Source: CAYNWK01 sp964400875 (GTDB lineage: Bacteria > Chloroflexota > Anaerolineae > Anaerolineales > UBA4823). Taken from it: DNA of 10,116 bases. The DNA lies in contig CAYNWK010000150.1 in assembly GCA_964400875.1 (NCBI GenBank), positions 1-10,116 of the forward strand. The letters run 5' to 3'. A program made the translations under genes and the position numbers. The notes beneath the pieces are model-generated. The model did not search any database and was not told the origin of the DNA. It worked only from the letters and a program-made list of their open reading frames with translations. Of this stretch, positions 7,300 through 10,116 are shown piece by piece (the first letter of the stretch is position 1; every line of letters begins with the position of its first letter).

Positions 7300-8042
7300 A
7301 TTCAATCTATCGTACCTCTTTGCGCATTCCTCCGAGCGACATCGATTTCTCCAACCGCTTGAAAGTTAACGCCCTGTTCAACTACGTCCAGAACGCAGCC
7401 TCGGCCCATGCAGAACAGTTGAACCTGGGCTACCGGGAAATGCAAGCAGCTGGGCTCTTTTGGGTGCTTTCCTGGATGAGGGTCGAGCTGGACGGTTACC
7501 CGCACTACCAGCAGGAGGTCACCGTGACCACCTGGCCGAAGGGCCGCTACCGGATCTTTTCACTGCGCGATTTCCTCTTTTCAACGGCGGAGGGAGAGGT
7601 CTTCTGCCGGGCCCGGTCGGCCTGGCTGCCGGTCGAGGCGTCCAGCAAGCGCGTGGTCAGCCTGGACCGCCTGCCCCGGCCGGTCCCGTACAATCCGGAC
7701 CGCACTGCTTTAGACGAATTGCCCAGCAAAATCCCGGAGGGTGAAAAACTCGAAGACGTTTACGAACACCAGATCCGCTACAGCGACCTCGACCTCAACC
7801 AGCACGTCAACAATGCCAGGTACGTCGAACTCCTTTGGAACTGCTACCCGCTGGAATTCCACCGGGACCACCGCTTGCGGGCGTTGACCTTCTCCTTTCA
7901 ATCCGAAAGCAGGTACGGCGACCGCCTGATCTTGGCAAGAGGCGCGGACCCGCAGGAGACCAACCGCCACCAGATCATCGCCCGGCAGGCGGAGGGCGAA
8001 CGGGTTGTCTTTCAAGCCCTGGTCGATTGGGAGCCGGAATGA
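7296..8042 (+). CDS. Acyl-ACP thioesterase (FatA/FatB family)
   Basis: A 248-residue double hot-dog thioesterase that hydrolyses acyl-ACP to release free fatty acids in the cytoplasm. The second hot-dog holds the family signature YSDLDLNQHVNNARYVE (162-178), giving the catalytic Asp166, Asn168 and His170. Glu204 in SFQSESRYGD fits the catalytic Glu of the plant enzymes, where a Cys usually follows; here it is Ser. The first hot-dog (about 1-125) contains VTTWPKGRYRIFSLRDF, which is typical of the family. I choose the ATG at 7296 because it overlaps the polymerase stop as ATGA and has a GGGGG run a few bases upstream. A TTG at 7284 is in frame but less likely. The ATGA junctions on both sides imply translational coupling with the polymerase and the protease. 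In bacteria the enzyme may supply fatty acids for lipid turnover or exogenous-type lipid synthesis; this sequence does not say which. Confidence 0.93.
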   Translation: MNSIYRTSLRIPPSDIDFSNRLKVNALFNYVQNAASAHAEQLNLGYREMQAAGLFWVLSWMRVELDGYPHYQQEVTVTTWPKGRYRIFSLRDFLFSTAEGEVFCRARSAWLPVEASSKRVVSLDRLPRPVPYNPDRTALDELPSKIPEGEKLEDVYEHQIRYSDLDLNQHVNNARYVELLWNCYPLEFHRDHRLRALTFSFQSESRYGDRLILARGADPQETNRHQIIARQAEGERVVFQALVDWEPE

Positions 8043-8964
8043 ACCGTGAGGGAGTCGGGAAAATGAGCGCGGCTTCTCCCCTGAAGCGCATACTCATCGT
8101 CTGGTTCATCGCCAATTTCGCCCTGGTGGGGATAGCCTCCTGGATCGCCGGCGGGTGGTATCTCGGCTGGGAGGTACCAACCGGGGTTGGGATCCTGGTC
8201 GAGCTGGGGCTGATCATGCTGCCCAACCTGATCCTACCTATACTGGTCATGCGATACGGGTGGCCTGAACCCGTGGGAAGCATCCGGGAGGCGTTAGGGT
8301 GGGTGTGGAACGGCCAGCGCAGCCTTGTAACGGGTTTGCTTACCTTTATCACCTTCTATCTGCTGGTCACCGCGATCGTGCTGTTCGCGGGGGCGAGCAT
8401 CCCCTATCACATGCCGGGCGCTGCGGGGGAGGGGATAGCCGTTCGGGGACCCGGTGATCTCCTCTTACTGCTGGGCATCCTCTTCGGATTGATGATCTAC
8501 GTCGCGCTCACTGTCGCGGGGGAAGAGACCATGTTTCGCGGGTGGATCCAGACTCAGGTTGGGAGCCGATACGGGCCCTGGGTTGGGTTGTTGGCGGGCG
8601 CGGCGCTGTTCGGGCTGCGCCACCTGCCGGCCGATATCTTCTACGCGCGGGTGTGGCAGGCGACGCCGGGGATGTGGCTTTCCCGGCAGCTGCAGTTGTA
8701 CCTGCTGGCGATCCTGCTGGGCCTGGCGCGCCATTACGGGAAGAGCACCTATGCTTNNNNNNNNNNNNNNNNNNNNNNNNNNNNNNNNNNNNNNNNNNNN
8801 NNNNNNNNNNNNNNNNNNNNNNNNNNNNNNNNNNNNNNNNNNNNNNNNNNNNNNNNCTGCTGGCGATCCTGCTGGGCCTGGCGCGCCATTACGGGAAGAG
8901 CACCTATGCTTCGGCGATCATGCACGGGCTGGTTTTGCTGTTTGCGCTTTTCGGGTTGGGGTGA
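8039..8964 (+). CDS. CPBP-family intramembrane metalloprotease, split by an assembly gap
   Basis: A polytopic membrane protein of the CPBP (Abi/Rce1-like) glutamyl protease family. Motif 1 is GEETMFRGW with Glu162, Glu163 and Arg167. Motif 2 is FGLRH with His195. A third His (His244 in SAIMHGLVLLF) lies beyond the gap. About six to seven hydrophobic helices are visible, the first at 16-38. A block of 100 Ns breaks the gene at 8757-8856, and the 55 bases before it are repeated exactly after it. Removing 155 bases (the Ns plus one copy) restores one frame to the TGA at 8962-8964, giving 256 residues. The ATG at 8039 overlaps the thioesterase stop (ATGA) and has GGGAG five bases upstream. An ATG at 8063 (MSAASP) with GAGGGAG eight bases upstream is an equally good start. 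The substrate is unknown; relatives process prenylated proteins or peptides. Confidence 0.88.
8702..8756. repeat. Left copy of 55-bp exact duplication flanking the gap
   Basis: These 55 bases, beginning CTGCTGGCGATCCTGCTGGG and ending at the first N, are identical to 8857-8911. They encode the protease segment LLAILLGLARHYGKSTYA. I read this as the end of one contig overlapping the start of the next, not a biological repeat. Confidence 0.95.
8757..8856. other. Assembly gap, exactly 100 Ns
   Basis: A round 100-N block is a common placeholder for a scaffold gap of unknown size. The flanks overlap by 55 bases, so the real gap is most likely negative: no sequence is missing, and the scaffold is longer than the genome here by 155 bases. 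Confidence 0.97.
8857..8911. repeat. Right copy of 55-bp exact duplication flanking the gap
   Basis: This is the start of the right-hand contig and is identical to 8702-8756. The sequence that follows (from 8912) continues the protease reading frame from the left copy without a shift, encoding SAIMHGLVLLFALFGLG and a stop. Confidence 0.95.
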
Positions 8965-8966
8965 TC

Positions 8967-9001
8967 CGCCGCCGTTGGGAGTGGTTAATTACCGGTCGGC
9001 G
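8967..9001. terminator. Possible shared stem-loop between convergent genes
   Basis: CGCCGCCG (8967-8974) pairs with CGG-T-CGGCG (8993-9001) to form an eight-base-pair stem with one bulged T and an 18-base loop. It fills almost all of the 37 bases between the protease stop and the nuclease stop, as expected for a bidirectional terminator. No T-run follows on either strand, so it is not a classic intrinsic terminator. It may act with a protein factor, or may simply be GC-rich chance pairing. Confidence 0.3.
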
Positions 9002-10114
9002 TCATTGGAAGCTGTCCAATTTTTCCTCCAGGAACCTGTCCGACGAATCGATGATCAGCTCGAACCAGATCGGAAAATGGTCCGAGAGCTGGTTTTTGCG
9101 CCAGGGATGCTTGAAGTAGCTGGTCAGGTTTTTCGGATCGTCCAGGTCCTTCTCGCCGGTGTACTGTTCTTTCATGTACTGCTTGTAGGTGGGTTCCTCC
9201 CCGAATTGATAGACGTAGTTAAACGGGTTGAAAGCACCCCCGTTATCCAGACCCTGGGAATTCTTCCCCAAGATGAAATACTTGTGGCTGTGGATGAAAA
9301 ACCTGTCGTAAGCTTCGGTCAGTGACGCGTTGGTATCGACTCCATCGAGGCCTTCCACCTCTTTATAGCCCGCCTGGTGGATGAAATCGAGCGTTTCTTT
9401 GTCCTTTTCCCTGTAAAGGTTAAAATCCCCGACCAGGATCAGGTTATCGTTCCAAAAGCGGCTTTTGGAGATCTTCTCCCCAACGGCGGTAACCAACAGA
9501 TTGATTTCTTCAGCCCTGGTCTCCACGTCATCCGGATCATCGCCGGGGTGCAGGTGGAGGTCGATCATGGCAAAGGATTTCCAGCCGGAGCGGAAGCCGG
9601 TGATATAGGGCGTCCGTTTCAGCTGTTTGACCGGCGAGTTCGCCGTCAGCTCATCCCAGAGGACCAGCTCCCCGGCCAAGCCGGCGAATTGGACCCGCTT
9701 GGTATTGTACAGATACGCGCTTCGCTCTGAATTGCCGGCGACGCCTTCGGTGATGTCGTTGATCAGGTAGCGCCAGTCGCTGCCCAACAGCCGCATGATG
9801 ATGTCCAGGTCTTTCAAGGTGGACTTGACCTCCTGGATGGCGATCAGGTCGAATCTGGCCAGGATCTCGGCGATGTAAAAGTAAGCCTCGTAAAGCCTTT
9901 GCGTCGTGTGGCCGAACTCCTTGATGTTCCAGCTGGCCACCAACAGGTTTTCATCCGCTCTCTTTTGCGTGATCTCGTTACCCAGCCCCTCGCGAAGTTT
10001 CAAGAGTTTTTTGATGGTCCTCTTTTTCTCGGTCACGTTCATGTCCGGGAAAACCAAGGCATAATCCTTTTTCGCCAGGTCTTCGTCAGGTCTCAAGTCG
10101 TTGTAGAAAGGCAT
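9002..10114 (-). CDS. Endonuclease/exonuclease/phosphatase (EEP) family protein
   Basis: A 370-residue protein of the DNase I-like fold, a metal-dependent phosphodiester hydrolase. The family's catalytic motifs are all present in order: SWNIKEFG (Asn63), AIQEVKS (Glu95), DLHLHPG (Asp185, His187), VGDFNLYRE (Asp230, Asn232) and LSDHFPIWFE (Asp345, His346). An N-terminal extension of about 55 residues (rich in Lys and Glu, with KKRTIKKLLKLREGL) precedes the domain. An insert of about 70 residues (about 265-340) rich in Tyr, Phe and Asn lies before the final motif. No signal peptide is seen, so it is probably cytoplasmic. The ATG at 10114 is two bases from the window edge. MPFYNDLRPDEDL looks like a natural N-terminus, but I cannot see the ribosome site or exclude an earlier start. 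Its substrate (DNA, RNA or a phospho-compound) cannot be told from the sequence. Confidence 0.9.
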   Translation of the reverse strand: MPFYNDLRPDEDLAKKDYALVFPDMNVTEKKRTIKKLLKLREGLGNEITQKRADENLLVASWNIKEFGHTTQRLYEAYFYIAEILARFDLIAIQEVKSTLKDLDIIMRLLGSDWRYLINDITEGVAGNSERSAYLYNTKRVQFAGLAGELVLWDELTANSPVKQLKRTPYITGFRSGWKSFAMIDLHLHPGDDPDDVETRAEEINLLVTAVGEKISKSRFWNDNLILVGDFNLYREKDKETLDFIHQAGYKEVEGLDGVDTNASLTEAYDRFFIHSHKYFILGKNSQGLDNGGAFNPFNYVYQFGEEPTYKQYMKEQYTGEKDLDDPKNLTSYFKHPWRKNQLSDHFPIWFELIIDSSDRFLEEKLDSFQ

Positions 10115-10116
10115 CG

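Noticed and set aside
8702..8911. Two 55-bp direct repeats as a biological repeat, attachment site or CRISPR-like unit
   Set aside because: The copies abut an exact 100-N gap on both sides, and one copy fits the protein perfectly. An unmerged contig overlap explains everything.
7835..9325. Long plus-strand frame running through the N block and on over the nuclease gene
   Set aside because: Only the part from 8039 to the gap is the protease. The frame after the Ns is an accident of the 100-N length and runs antisense to the EEP gene; the upstream part overlaps the thioesterase.

Overview
The window looks like a scaffold from a bacterial genome. Coding density is high, GC is moderate to high, and small operons have start and stop codons that overlap. 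The protein styles (a short DnaE-type polymerase, a FatA-like acyl-ACP thioesterase, a KimA-like permease, a CPBP protease, an EEP-family nuclease) suggest Chloroflexota, perhaps Anaerolineae. That placement is an inference from general resemblance, because no rRNA or marker gene is present. The 100-N block at 8757-8856 shows that this is a draft assembly.

Layout. Positions 1-156 hold no gene. Three genes on the minus strand, read from right to left, fill 157-4006: a KimA-like potassium/APC permease (4006-2171), an APH(9)/spectinomycin phosphotransferase-like kinase (2074-1070) and a 291-residue protein of unknown function (1032-157). A 170-bp divergent intergenic region (4007-4176) carries a recognisable promoter for the plus-strand group. 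That group is a DNA polymerase III alpha-family protein (4177-7299), an acyl-ACP thioesterase (7296-8042) and a CPBP-type membrane protease (8039-8964). Each junction in it is an ATGA overlap. On the right, an endonuclease/exonuclease/phosphatase-family gene runs toward this group on the minus strand (10114-9002). A GC-rich stem fills the 37 bases between the two convergent stop codons.

How the genes fit together. The plus-strand genes are almost certainly co-transcribed and translationally coupled, but they share no obvious pathway (replication/repair, fatty-acid release, membrane proteolysis). The minus-strand genes have wider gaps and may or may not form one transcript. The phosphotransferase gene is clearly lower in GC than the polymerase gene.

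I found no mobile element, CRISPR array, RNA gene or convincing new system. The points most worth a second look are: (i) the N gap is an assembly artefact, because the same 55 bases lie on both sides and collapsing them restores an intact protease; (ii) the KimA-like transporter lacks two residues that bind the ion in Bacillus KimA; (iii) the polymerase has a PHP domain with several metal ligands missing and no imuA/imuB partner genes.
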